From Saururus chinensis (lineage: Eukaryota > Streptophyta > Magnoliopsida > Piperales > Saururaceae): a stretch of DNA of 64,000 nt. Each line of letters starts with the position of its first letter. The stretch's first letter is position 1. The translations under genes were made by a program, and so were the position numbers. The notes below the pieces were generated by a model. It was given only the letters and a program-made list of their open reading frames with translations, was not told the origin of the DNA and ran no database searches. The stretch lies in assembly GCA_035235625.1 (NCBI GenBank), contig CP141149.1, positions 36,449,753 through 36,513,752 on the forward strand, written 5' to 3'. Shown here piece after piece: positions 37,061 to 48,921 of the stretch.

Positions 37061-38307
37061 AATTATTACAAGGAGAAAATTATTTTTAGATTCAAAATAA
37101 ACAAGAACAGTTAAAACGTGTCCCGATTTAACGTGTGGTCCTTGGATATACATATATTTTCACAAAATATCCCACAATTATTATAAAACTGAAAAAATTA
37201 ATCAAATGACCCTGGACAGCTGGTGATGTGAGGTGGCAGTTGTACAAGGCATTGGAATTGAAAATGTATTACATGCAAAGCAATAGTACTTACTTGGCAG
37301 GAGAATCTCTCAACTCTCTATCCTAAATTCCTAATTGATAGTTTAATTATGATTAATTAATGAGCGCAATCAGTGACATGATATAGAGGACTCAGAACAA
37401 TGGACAAGCGCTAAAAAATGGATCATGGCTAGCTGCAGGAGGCAGGTGGCCATGGAAAAAAAGAGTTAGAGGAAGGCAAGTAGGAAACTAGTGAGGGAGT
37501 AAAAGTGGAGCAAAGCCCCTTGTTATCTAATAAATTTAGTCCCTTTTTCTTGCTTGTTAGTCTATTCAATCCAATCTTTTTAGATTTTTTGCTTCTTATC
37601 TCAATCTAAATTTTAAGGCCTAGGTAAGGAGTATTATTGATGGGTCAAAATGGTGGGGGAATAAAATGGTGGAATAAATGGGCTTCAATATACCCAACAC
37701 TTTCTTAAGAATGACACAGGGTCCCTCTAAGGAGTAAAAAAAGGGCCCCAAAGAATATGGGTTAGAGCTTAAAATATTTTGCCTCGGTTTAGATAGTATT
37801 GGATTAGAGTTAAAGGGTTAAAAACTAGTACACCCTACTCATCAATATGAAAAGGATTATTAAAAAGTTTCAAAGTTTGCAAGTGATCGTAGTTAGTACC
37901 CAAAGGCCAACAGCTAAAAGCTATGACCTTATGGCCTATAAGGTCAAGTAATGGGACCTCATTTATTGGTTATAGACTTTTTATTATTTTTTAATAATAA
38001 AAAATAAATAAAGCTTGCGATATGGCCTAATCTTGCTTAGCGCCTGGTTAGGGCCAACCTTTGGAAGCCTACCTAATGTATAGCCAGGCCACAGACTCAA
38101 CTCTGTCCCGTCATAGCTCGACCAAGTTTAAGCTCTAACCCAAGCAAGGTTTGGCCTGGACAAACTACAAAAGAGGAAGTTTAATAGAAGCATTGGATAA
38201 AAAAGGGATTGAAAAACGTTAGTACATTCTTCATGAAAGCAAAGAATAAGGGAACTTTATTTCGGTATGAAATCACGTTAGATACATTTTTATGCAGATT
38301 TTACTTG
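37061..38307. other. Non-coding interval
   Basis: AT-rich, no recognisable gene, RNA or repeat boundary. Confidence 0.5.
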
Positions 38308-38825
38308 GAGGCTGTTTGGGTAGTAAATTTTTGTCAGATTTCATTAATTCTAGCTCAAACTAATGGAATCATGTTTGTGTAGAATGTGGGTAGAATTAAA
38401 AATTCTATATAGAAGTTGATTCCAAGCTGTTTCGAGCCAGAATCAATTGGAATCACCTCATGTCGATTCTAGCACTTAGCCCCGTTTTAAAAATTATAGA
38501 TTTTATTATTTTTTAACGGCTACCTCTCATATCAATTTGAGTATAAAAAAATATGCCATATAAGTAGGGCACACTTTAAAAGTTTAAAATTACATACTAT
38601 TATTATAAGATCTTGTTTGATAAAATTCTAATTTAATAATACCAAGAACGTGCGTATCCGAATTAAAGAAAGAATCATATTAATTTAAAATTTTAAAATT
38701 GGGTTTAACACGACATTCAAATTTATTCTAAAAACTTTCATTACTAAACAAATTCACATTATTTTAGAATTAATTCCAAAAAATTCTGCTTTCATTTTTA
38801 AAAAATTCAACACAAAAAAAACCCC
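38308..38825. mobile_element. MITE-like dispersed repeat, copy 2
   Basis: It starts GAGGCTGTTTGGGTAG and ends ACAAAAAAAACCCC, whose complement GGGGTTTTTTTTGT resembles the start. It aligns throughout with 10972-11517. Substantial divergence between the copies points to an old family. Confidence 0.65.
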
Positions 38826-39986
38826 TTAAGTATACAGTTCAATCCCAAGGCCTAGAAATTTATTTCCTTAGACATGAAGCATTTTATATACTCTCTAAAT
38901 AGTGTGAGCCGACTATGGTAGCGCACGTTAGCATAACTAATACTTATACTAATGTGCGTTACTATGTGCACCGTCGATCTTGAAAATTAATGCCTCCCAA
39001 ACATTTCTTACGCTCGCTGAACGTGGAGCATATGAAATGCTTCATTGTCTATTGATACCAATACAATCATCGATTGATCTGCTTATTACCAACCCCGTCG
39101 GAAGCGACCAAACTGTACACGGTAAGAAACTTTTAGTCCATTTCGAAATGTTCAAAAAAGCATCCACATAGCCATTGATACATAGGCCGCTAATACTATT
39201 TCATCAAAGACTATATGGTGACTGACGAGTTCATCTTGAATTGAATGGAAGAAATCCGTGCCGCCTAAAGAACTCCCGAAAACCAGAAGTACTGAGATCG
39301 TAGTTGAACTGAAAAGGGAAAAACACGAGAAAATAAATTCACGGTAGAAAATACCATGGTAATCTTAAAAAACGATACAGGTCTGTCTGATTCAATCAAG
39401 AACTGCCAATTTGGCAGTTGATATTAAAAAAATCAACTTGCCAGTGTATATTAAATATCACCAAGCAATTTGTGAACCTGAGACCATCAAGATGGACAAT
39501 CTAATCGGACACACATATTGGAGCCCCTTCTGATACTTCTCACAAAATTATCAGCATCCCATTTTAATTGCAGGAATGCAATAAATTTGAAAGGTCGATC
39601 TCTATCTGTAATACAAAGGTTCAGCAATATTTCAATTTTGTTTGGGTCATACTTCTGTTATTTGGAGTGACATTTATTTTAAAAGTTAAGTCTTACTTAG
39701 TAGAATAAACAACTAGTACGACAACATTGTAATAGAGTATGTTGCAATGACATGACAGAATTTTACATGGGAGTTACTAATTACAGGTTCGACCTTGACA
39801 GAGTACTTTGTTATAGTTGGATCAAGAACTCTCCCTTGGTTGGCAGCCTATCAAGGAAAAAAAAAGGATAACTGGATAAGTACATTACCTTCCAGAACAG
39901 AACTGAAGAAACAATACAACAATGAAAAGCAGTCCATTAGTTTGTCAGCAAACAAAGAGTCAACGACCCATCCTACAATAAGAACA
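38826..39986. other. Non-coding interval with one hairpin
   Basis: 38918-38964 contains a hairpin (GCGCACGTTAG with CTAATGTGCG) flanked by GTGCACCGTCGAT. A diverged hairpin with TATATTAGCG and CGCTAATATA sits at 32880-32925 and is followed by ATGCACCATCAAA, so both may be one tiny MITE family. No gene is recognised. Confidence 0.4.
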
Positions 39987-40075
39987 TAGAAACTAGGAAA
40001 AATTATATAAATAATATTTATAAAAATAATTATTAAAATAGTAAAGAGATGAAAATACCCATCCCATAGTAAGAA

Positions 40076-43000
40076 TGTTACGCCTGAGGTTTTTCTACAT
40101 ATTTATTTTAAAATTTTACTAATTTTTTTTTAAAATATAGATGTAAATCAACTAAATTAACAAAATTCAAAATGTGTAAAAATAATTTTCATAAATTAAA
40201 TTATCTTAAAACGAACAAACGTTCTCAGGCGTGACCTAAAACAAAAGCATACGATCAAAACCTACCATGGCCATGAGTTATAAACACAAAAATCTCCCAG
40301 CCATCTCTGAGTACAAGTTCTTTTACAGTTTGAAAATAAATCGTTCAAATATACACAAGTCCAATATATAATACATTTTTCTCACCTTAAACAAAACATG
40401 AGATCGCAACACCAAGTTCCACATAGCTTTACTGTGATTTCACTGCACTCAAAGTTGAGGAAGAATTGTCCACACAGAGAAAAGTCCAGTCTCAAACAAC
40501 TATCGATCGACCTACAAAAGCCTCCAGTTGAAGGGGCTAAAAAGATGGGGTGAGTATTTTCATACTCAGTAGGAAAATACCCAGTAAGGGAAAAATATAA
40601 ATCAATGAACTCCGTAAGTTCACATATAGATGCTTCTATGCAATCACACATGAAGCAAATAGAATAAGAAGTATAAATATGGTTATACATACAAATCATC
40701 GTACAAATCGAACTTACACTTACTCATATATCATGCTCTTGCACTTACACTCTAAATTAGTCTTATCAGCTTACTTGTACAAATGTACACTTACACTTAC
40801 AACATATGCCTACTCGTACGACCTTATTTATACGAACTTACTTGTACGACCTTACTCGTATAATCATACTCTTACACATAAATGTACTCTTACATCCTCC
40901 TTAGAAGCTTACACTTACACTTACGTTTACCATCTGAATCAAAGTCTCACAAACTTACTTGTACAACATTCTCATACTCATAAACTTACTCTTACTGTCT
41001 TCCAAAGAAGCTCACACTTACTCTAAATCTTACACGTACAACTTACTCAGAATCTAAAACATACAACTTACTTTTACGATCATACACATACTATCGATAA
41101 TTGAAACTCATTACAATTAATAAGCTCTAGTGTCGGAAAGGAATGGAATGCCACTGGGGTGTCACCTTAACCTTCGGGGAACAACTATACACCATAAACT
41201 TTTCCGAAGGCAAGGCACACCTATGCTCATGGGGCATAGGATCAAATAGGTAAGAGCAAATCCATGATACTACTTACCTGAGCGTGCAAATGCCTACTCT
41301 TTAGGGCCATATATTGCCAACAAGGGCCATACAATGCCAACTAAGGGCAAAAAATATACAGTGTCACTCTTGGGCAAGAATCTTACAGTGCTACTCTTAG
41401 GAAGAACATATAATGCCATCTGTAGGCAGAAAACATACAAAGCCCACAAAGGGCAGAAACTTACAGCGCTCTCAACAGAGCATCAAACGTCTGGGCTGAA
41501 AAATGACACCAAGACTAAAACCCATAGAAAAATACCATTGCTAGACTAGAAAGGATGCTCAGTCGATTACTTATCGACTGGCACAAAATGGAACTTAATC
41601 CGTTGAAACCCTCAGTCTCAACCTCACAACATTATCAAATTAAGGTTATTTACCATTCAAGTTTATATTATGTAACTTATGCATGTACAATTATGTTTGG
41701 AACTATTTCCGTCTTACATTCTTCAGCCAACCAGGCTAGAAATACGCCCTCCCGAAGCTCCTATCAGCAAAGGTAAAACTTCTTTACTTAACTCATCCCC
41801 CCACTCTTACACTTACAACCTTACCGATCTCTGCATAGCCTTACTTAAACTCAAATTCCATATTGGTAATCTTACCATCATTCACTTATGACCTTACAAG
41901 TTACACCATCTGCCGTAAAATTGAATATTCTTACTCGAACTCCTCAAATGAGACCCTTTTTTACCTAAGTCCTATAATCAAACCCTTACTAATTCTTTAC
42001 ACATTATTCTTTCATTACTATTCATATTACGTACATTATGCATGTATAATTATACCATTACCTCTTACTAACTCACAATCCCCTAAACGCGCTCCGAATC
42101 TTAAGTCTTCAATTCCTTGCATCCCCCACGTCTCTTACTCGTCGCTCAAACGTGCCGTCTCACTCAAACTGAACAAATTCTCCAATCTCATCAAATCTAG
42201 CATTTGTCCACCCAACATACAATCACGGTTTCCACATTATAACTTACGAAGTACCTCTTAGCCAAACTTACTATCAAATACTTGTACTTGTGCCCATCGA
42301 TCGTATACTATCAATCCACAACGAAAATCACACACTCTGGTCACATACATAAGCTTCATAGCAACTTACTATGTGCCGTTAGTATTCACTAACATACGCA
42401 CACAATACACATACATACAACATGCTTTTATAATCGGCATAATCATGCAAAACATTAAATTATTAACTCCTAGCATGCTACTACACAATCAAAGCATGCT
42501 ATAATAAAATTACGAGTTCAAGGTCCCCTACCTCGTAATCCACAGGAGTTTGATGACGAGCAAATGATGGTGGCGGCGTCAATAGAGGACTAGGTGTCCA
42601 AAAGCATCGCACTGAGAGAGTTGTTGTGTCCCGAGGATTTTCAAAGATGCTGGAATTAATCTCGATAAAGTTAGATTAATTTCACTCGAAGCTAAAGGTT
42701 TGGACACACTAAGGCGGCCGGACACAAGGTCGTGCCACTAGAAATGGCAAAAACGACCACAGAATGGAGGCTAACTGATTGGAGGTCAACCAACGGTTTA
42801 AAACACTTTGTTGGCCACAAAACATTAAAATGGACAATATACTACATCCAACGGTAACAATTCCGCATCATCGAAGCCTCATAACATGGCGGAGGACTTG
42901 GTTGCATACTCACGGACATGGGAGGGACAGAGGCTTTAACGACCATATTGTCTAATGGTGGGGACATTCCATAAACATACGTTGATGCTCTAAGGCTCGG

Positions 43001-45035
43001 CGTAGGTGGCCGACAAAGGTGGCCTCATTTCTAAACGCTACCCACAACCAATTCATCGTACAAATGATCGTGCATCAAACACAGCTTACGATGGAAGATA
43101 TGGCACGACATCGGTCAAGCCTTCGATGGACTGAGTCTAATGGCTGACAGTGTTACTTCCCCTTGGGAGAATCTGAATTTAGGGACTCTTTCTCGCAGGT
43201 TTTGGATCATGTGTAACAAAATTGGGGTGCAAGGGTAGCATCGAGCCAAAGTGCTGGCCTTTGCCATCACTGGGCTGGGGCAGAGCCCATTTTAGTCGGA
43301 CATGTAGCCCAAGTCTGCTCAACGACAGATGGAACAAGTTGGCCCTAGGATGAGGGGTTGCTTTGACAACGGTCCGAGGCGTACCCCAAAGCTAGGGGCA
43401 TTTCATGTGTGCAAAAAACATATAGAGGAGGCCGGGAGTAGTGGCCGTTTAATGATATTGGGTCATGCCGACATCTATAGCTATCCACTAGCCGATGTCG
43501 GGCAGCATAATAGCCGGTCAGAGAATTGAAGGGACCCAATCTAATTGGGACGATAGTGTGCCGAGTTGGGGCAGCAGACATGCATCATCGAGCCACAAAT
43601 GTCCAGACGGGGGTTGGGGCTAGACTTGGGAGAAGATAGGACCCGGCAGTCGCCGAATAGTGACAAGTCAAGTGGATGTTGGCCCAATATCGTCCAACAT
43701 CCAATTGCGGAGGATGGATGCAGCCCACAAAAAATTGCAACTTTACTCTAATGCGGGTCGGTCAATTGAACGAGTTGGGACAATCGATGCAAGAGGCCAG
43801 ACTTCGGCACCTCGCCGTCGTCAGCTTGAGGCGGCAAGCCCGAGGCCGAACAATGGGCGGCGGCCAGCAGTGAAAACTAATGACAGAAATCTTCGGACGA
43901 GGGAAAATTTCATCCAGATCGGCATCGGGCAGAGGGAAGCGATGGCTAGGCCGGCAGCTGGGGGGACAACCTCGCCATCGCCTGATCGAGGAAAAGGCCA
44001 AAGGTCGGTCGCCATGGCCGGGCACCGGCGGCTGCAACACCCAACAACAGAACGAAACACTGCCCGTCTAGATTTGAAAACGACGGAAGAAGAGGTGGCT
44101 GACCGGGGAGACGACAGTCCGGTTTGGGGGGGTGGTCGTCTTGTCATTTCCTGACTGGAAGAGAGCCAGAGGCCCAGTGGCGGTAGCCGATGACCAGTGG
44201 CACAGCTGCATGTTGCAGTGAATAGAAAATAAAAAAAAAAAGAAGAGGTGGGGTGGTTTTTACCTCACGGTGGCGAATTGGGGGCGGGGAGGCCGGGACG
44301 ACGGTGGCCGAAGGTCATCCTCGCTGGGACAGAACCTTGGAGGCGGCTTGATGCCCATGCAATTGACGGCTGTGGTGAATCGGCAAAATTGACAGTTCAC
44401 CGTCCAAAATGGGAAGGGAGGAAAAGAGTGGCGGCGGGCAGCGGGGAGGCCGGGACGGCGGTGTCCAGAGGTCCTCCTTGCCGAGACGGAGCTGTGGCGG
44501 CGAGCTTGCAGCCATGCAGGCAGAGACGGTGGCAGATCCTGCGAAACTCTAAAAAGGGGTCACTGGCCAAAATGGGAAAAAGAGGGAGAGCGGTGGCTGG
44601 GGTGGCAGTTGCCGGTGAGGCCAGGTCAGGAAGGCGGCGTCGCTGGGCCTTGGCCGATCGGACGGAAGCCAGCGGCCACCAATGGCGGTGCCTCCAGCCG
44701 CAGACAGTGAAGAGGTCCTTCACTATTCACACTGCGGGTCGGGCGTGCCGAGCGCGCCCGATCCGCGATATATGTTTTTTTTTCTTTTCTCCTGCTTCTG
44801 TTCTCACACGCCTCATCCGATTTTTGTGCTGAAAATTTTTATGACGCATCGAGGCCCATGACCTGCGACAAAACACCACTTCCGACTCTTATGGTCGCAA
44901 AGATTACAAATATGAATACACTGAAGTGTAAAATTTATTTATCGAAAACACGACCAGAAACTGCAGAACATTGAAGAAATTGTAAAAAAAAGCAAAAAAA
45001 TACAAAAAAAATACAAAAAAATTGGGGATATTACA
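40076..45035 (-). mobile_element. Solo LTR (family B), about 4.96 kb, with perfect 5-bp duplication
   Basis: On the minus strand it runs TGTAATATCCCC (45035) to CTCAGGCGTAACA (40076), flanked by AAGAA at 40071-40075 and 45036-45040. Its last 1.3 kb matches the LTR remnant at 8860-10133, including the GTAAGT-rich array. The GC-rich 5' half (42500-44900) holds several overlapping open frames on both strands that resemble nothing and are probably chance. No gag, pol, primer-binding site or polypurine tract is present, so this is one LTR. It sits inside the duplicated end of the fold-back MULE and is therefore younger than that MULE. Confidence 0.9.
44286..44600. repeat. Tandem duplication of about 157 bp in solo LTR family B
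   Basis: GGGGAGGCCGGGACGACGG at 44286 and GGGGAGGCCGGGACGGCGG at 44443 each start a copy, and both copies reach a CCAAAATGGGAA block near their ends. GC-rich, non-coding. Confidence 0.7.
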
Positions 45036-45780
45036 AAGAACATAGAAAGTAGGGAAAATTATATAAATAATATTTTAAAAAATAATTACTGAAATAGTGA
45101 AGAGATAAAAATATTTACCGAAATGGTGTTGTTTTTTACCAAGCAGGCACTAGCCATGCATTGGTGCTTGCGTGATTTATTTTTCTTCTAAAATTTAATG
45201 GTGATTTCATCCTACTAAAAGACAATCAGATTTTTAACGGTGATTTCATCATTTGCAAAGATGACATCACCATTAAATGGTATTTTTAATTTTGTCCTTA
45301 TACAAGGATGAAATCAATCATCCGGCCCTATCTCGGGTGATTGAGCCACCTTTTCTCTCTCCTCATGCTGCCTCTGTCTCTTCTTCGATCCGCCATGTCT
45401 CCTCTTTCTCTTCACACAGCCTTCGTCTCCTCTACGAAGAGGACCTCTCTTTTGATTTCGTCCATGTTAACTTGCCTTCCGGTGAGCGTAAAAGTCCTGC
45501 CTTCCTTACCTTGTGCTTGCAAATACAAATTTCTCTTTGCCATCGAGGAAATAAGGTAATGGAAGCAATAGGCATTATACTTGGAAAGTTGAAGGAGAAA
45601 GGATAAAAAAGACCAACATGTAGATCACATTTAAGGCAAGGAAGGCAAGACTTTTATACTTGTCGACGAACAAGTTGACAATGAAGTAAAAAAGGAGGTC
45701 TGCTCGTAGAGGAGACATAGGTGGCGTGGGGAGAAAGAAGAAATGGGACCGATCAAATAGGAGACATAGGCAGCATGAGG

Positions 45781-46343
45781 TAGTGTTTTAAAAACCAGCC
45801 CAGCCATTGACCTGGAATGGTCGCCGGGCCGGGTCAATTGGGTTCAACCAGGGGCCAACCTGGGTTGACCTGGTTTTGCTATAAATTATATTAAATATAA
45901 TATTATACAAAATCATTATAATGCAATGGGGAGTGTGCTTGGAACAGCGATCTAATGCTAGGGGTTCAAATCCCGCCCCTACCATTCTGAAGTATTAGTT
46001 CTAATGTTAAATAAATATGCATTAAATAGAATAGTTATGTTACATATTTTAAGCATGATTGTGGTAGCCCAGGGTTTAGGTGACAATAGTTTGTTTAAGA
46101 GGGCAAAAGTTCGATTCCCACCTCCAATAAGCCAAAATCCGGCTGGGTTTTAAAACAGTGGCGTGAGGGGAATTTTAATTTTTTTTGTCAAACCGGACCG
46201 ACCCGGGTCAACGGGTCACTGGTTCAACCAGACGGGTTGTCTTGACCCGGCCGGGTTATCCTAATCCAGGGATGAACCCGCCCGGTTCATTAACTATGTC
46301 CGATTGAACCCGGTTGACCAGTTGGTCCGGGTTTTAAACAGTA
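45781..46343. mobile_element. hAT-like MITE (or two adjoining copies) inside the fold-back MULE
   Basis: It opens TAGTGTTTTAAAAACC and closes GGTTTTAAACAGTA (complement TACTGTTTAAAACC). Flanks are GCATGAGG (45773-45780) and ACATGAGG (46344-46351), an 8-bp duplication with one mismatch as in hAT elements. A second terminus, GGTTTTAAAACAGTG followed by GCGTGAGG, lies at 46145-46168. So this may be a first MITE (45781-46160) plus a second insertion at the same target. Motifs such as GGTTCAACCAG and CCCGGTTGACC inside are typical of this repeat type. Confidence 0.6.
45930..45984 (+). other. tRNA-like 3' half within the MITE
   Basis: AGGGGTTCAAATCCCGCCCC with following TACCA looks like a tRNA T arm, acceptor strand and CCA. 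A second box-B-like segment (AAGTTCGATTCCCACC, near 46107-46122) follows 150 bp later. No complete cloverleaf can be drawn, so I do not call a tRNA gene; both are probably tRNA-derived pieces duplicated within the repeat. Confidence 0.4.
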
Positions 46344-46587
46344 ACATGAGGGGAAAAAATAGGCGGTTAGATCTCGTGACTCGGGGGAGACTCCTGATTT
46401 TGTCCTTTTAGTTGGACAAAATAAGAAATCACAATTTAATAGTGATTTTGTCCATTGTATGGATGAGATCATCATTTTTTTTTAAAGAAATGGTAAAAAA
46501 TAACACCCTTTCTGTAAATATTTTATCTCTCTGCTATTTTGATAATTATTTTTTAAAAAATATTTATATAATTTTCCCTAGAAACTA

Positions 46588-48921
46588 TTAGTTAAGAAAA
46601 CAGCAGTTCCCTCAAAACAGCTTAATCTTGGTTTCTTGACCAACCCACAAATCAGTTCAGAAAACTGTAAGAATACTTCATAGAAAAGTAACACAACTTG
46701 TTTTGGACTATAAAAATTTCAGTAGAGCATCCAGTTCAATTCTATCTTCGCATAAAATGAAAATTTTAAAATTTAAAATAGCATAAAGCATATTTTGAAA
46801 ACCTTTAACCTTAATGCATAAAGCAAAGATTTTGTTTTGGAATAACTTTTTAAAGGAAATTAAATCATTCAACCTATAATTATAATAACTCTGCACTTAT
46901 TACAAGTTTAACTAATTTCTGTGAAACCAATGATGTAATTGTTTACTGTTTTTCTTAAAAAGAAAAGCACAAAGATTAAGGATGACAGTTTTCCATCACA
47001 TGACAAAAACCCGAAAACAAATCAACTGTAAAATGAATACAATTTGTGCAAACACCATTATATTCATTTGGAAAAGCCATCTTAGCATACATCTTGAATA
47101 AATAAAAAACTTCAAGTTTTTAAAGCACAGTTTTTCTTCATGAAATTTAGCTTGTTACTTGGCCAAATTATAGTGTCTTTATGTGAAAAATCAGCAGTGG
47201 GATTGCACATCAAAATTTACATAAGACAAGGGAACCAAAAAATGTCTTGAGTTTACATGTATCATACACAGAATGCACTCAGAGTATTTAGAATAAAATG
47301 TGGCTTTGGAAATCATTTACAAGTACATCTAAATCACAACAAATATTACAAAATAAGAATAACTAAATCAGATTAACATCCAGCAACTACACTAGCTTAT
47401 GTATTGTTCTTTCATTTTCTAAGCAAATCTTTTTACAGCTGGGCTTATCCTGCCCCTAGGGACTCATTTAAAATGAACCAGGCAATTTTATTTTATGGGT
47501 TTTAAAATATAAGTAATCCACAATTGCCTTAGAGTATCATAATTCAAATGCAATAATGGAACCCACTTTGATGACCCTAATAGAAAAGTTAAATACAAAT
47601 ATGCTGACACATCTAAATAAAAAATATTCCTTTCTCAAAAATACATTTTAAAGTATTTTCAGAAACCCTAGTTGTTATCTAAAAAAAAAGCATTTGTTCA
47701 TAACTATTATTATTTTTTTCAAATAGAAACACTGCTAAAGTGGCACTCACACCTGCCTTGCAAGAACTACATCAGCATGTGACATGTGTTAGTGGAGGCC
47801 TATGAGAATGCAAAATGTGTCATGTGTAAGTGTGCAACACCCATTTTGGGCCCACCAACGGTTGGTTATGTGCCATAGGTTGTTGGCCCAATAATTGATT
47901 TTTATTTTTTGACTGGGCTTGGGCATTTGTGGGCGTCAGCCCAGATCCTAGCCCAGCGCCAGTTGTAAGTAGGCACAGAGGTGTTCAATGTCGACTTGGT
48001 CAGCCAGATCCGGATGCAAGACCTGGCCCAGCTCAAACTTCTTCCGACCACCGAATTTATGGTTTTGTAGGTGAAAAACATTGCATCTATTTCCTTCTGC
48101 CGATGACCCCCCACAATGCCACCAAATGGATGGCCTTCTCAAGGCAACCAAAACCAATATAAGACATGTCTATTTAATTTCTTATTTTCCATGTAACTAT
48201 TAGCATATTTAAAATCTCAAATTTTGTAGTCTCTAATTTTATCCTATTAAATGAAATAAACTCTTAAAAGACTATTGAACAACACTATTTCTCATGAAAT
48301 ACATTCGTAATCTTTTAAATTGATATGTTATTAAAGAGATATTAATGAAATTCTCCTAATTTAAGAATATTCCACCTTATACATAATTATGCCGATAGTG
48401 TGTAATATTGAAACAACATTTGATACGATTGATCACAAAACATTAACCACTTGAAAGCAAATATTGGGTCATTTATTAACAGTGTAGAGATTAAAATGGT
48501 AAGCATTACTGAATCAAGATATTAAATAAATTGGCCAAGGGCCTAATATACATCCCAAATAACGATCCCTTTCCCTGCTGTTGGACTCTCTAAAGCTCTG
48601 GAAATTCCCCGACAACTTTTAAGTGACATCTATAAACTCTAAAACAAAATTAGCAGCCTATCAAATTTAATTTAATTAAATCCTGGTCGGTTTATAACAT
48701 AACTGGTTATAGGATAAACTGCCCAGTTGGGCATCCTACGGCTTGCTAGCCTATTTAGATACATTTAAGTGGATTAGGAATTGTCCTGGGCCTGTCGATT
48801 GGGCCCTACGCCTCCAGTTCGAGTCATGAAAATTTCATAAATACATGCTTGATGATAAACTAATCTTAAAAAAAAATATACATTCTACAAAACCATAAGC
48901 TCCAAAGATAAGCAAAACAAC
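46588..48921. other. Mostly non-coding interval with small repeats
   Basis: 46690-46724 is a diverged copy of the end of exon 5 of the thioredoxin-like gene (ACTTGTTTTGGACTATAAAA against ACCTGTTCTGGACTATGAAA at 48920). A GC-richer block at 47830-48160 has overlapping short frames and no recognised product. 48722-48845 is SINE-like: GTCCTGGGCCTGTCGATTGG followed by GCCTCCAGTTCGAGTC, a box-B-like motif. The missing last exon of the thioredoxin-like gene should lie here but I cannot find it. Confidence 0.4.

Larger units (their letters stand above)
39996..46578. mobile_element. Fold-back non-autonomous MULE, disrupted by later insertions
   Basis: The outermost left end GGAAAAATTATATAAATAAT (39996) and the right end ATTTATATAATTTTCCC (46578) are flanked by a perfect 9-bp duplication, TAGAAACTA, at 39987-39995 and 46579-46587. 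A second left end, GGGAAAATTATATAAATAAT, lies at 45052 behind a copy of the host flank, implying a tandem duplication of flank plus terminus. Left arm 45052-45553 and right arm 45635-46578 are long inverted repeats with GATTTCATCC/GTCCTT motifs, so the whole body is a palindrome with a small loop. No transposase is present. Later guests are a solo LTR (40076-45035) and a hAT-like MITE (45781-46343). Confidence 0.8.

Noticed and set aside
43660-44832. GC-rich open frames of up to 194 codons
   Set aside because: They overlap in several frames on both strands within solo LTR family B, contain an internal 157-bp duplication and resemble no protein.
45925-45990. Functional tRNA gene
   Set aside because: Only a T arm and acceptor-like 3' strand can be drawn; D arm and anticodon arm do not fold convincingly.
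45052-46578. Independent small MULE with an 8/9 duplication
   Set aside because: The outer left end at 39996 pairs with the same right end by a perfect 9-bp duplication, so one element with a duplicated terminus explains it better.
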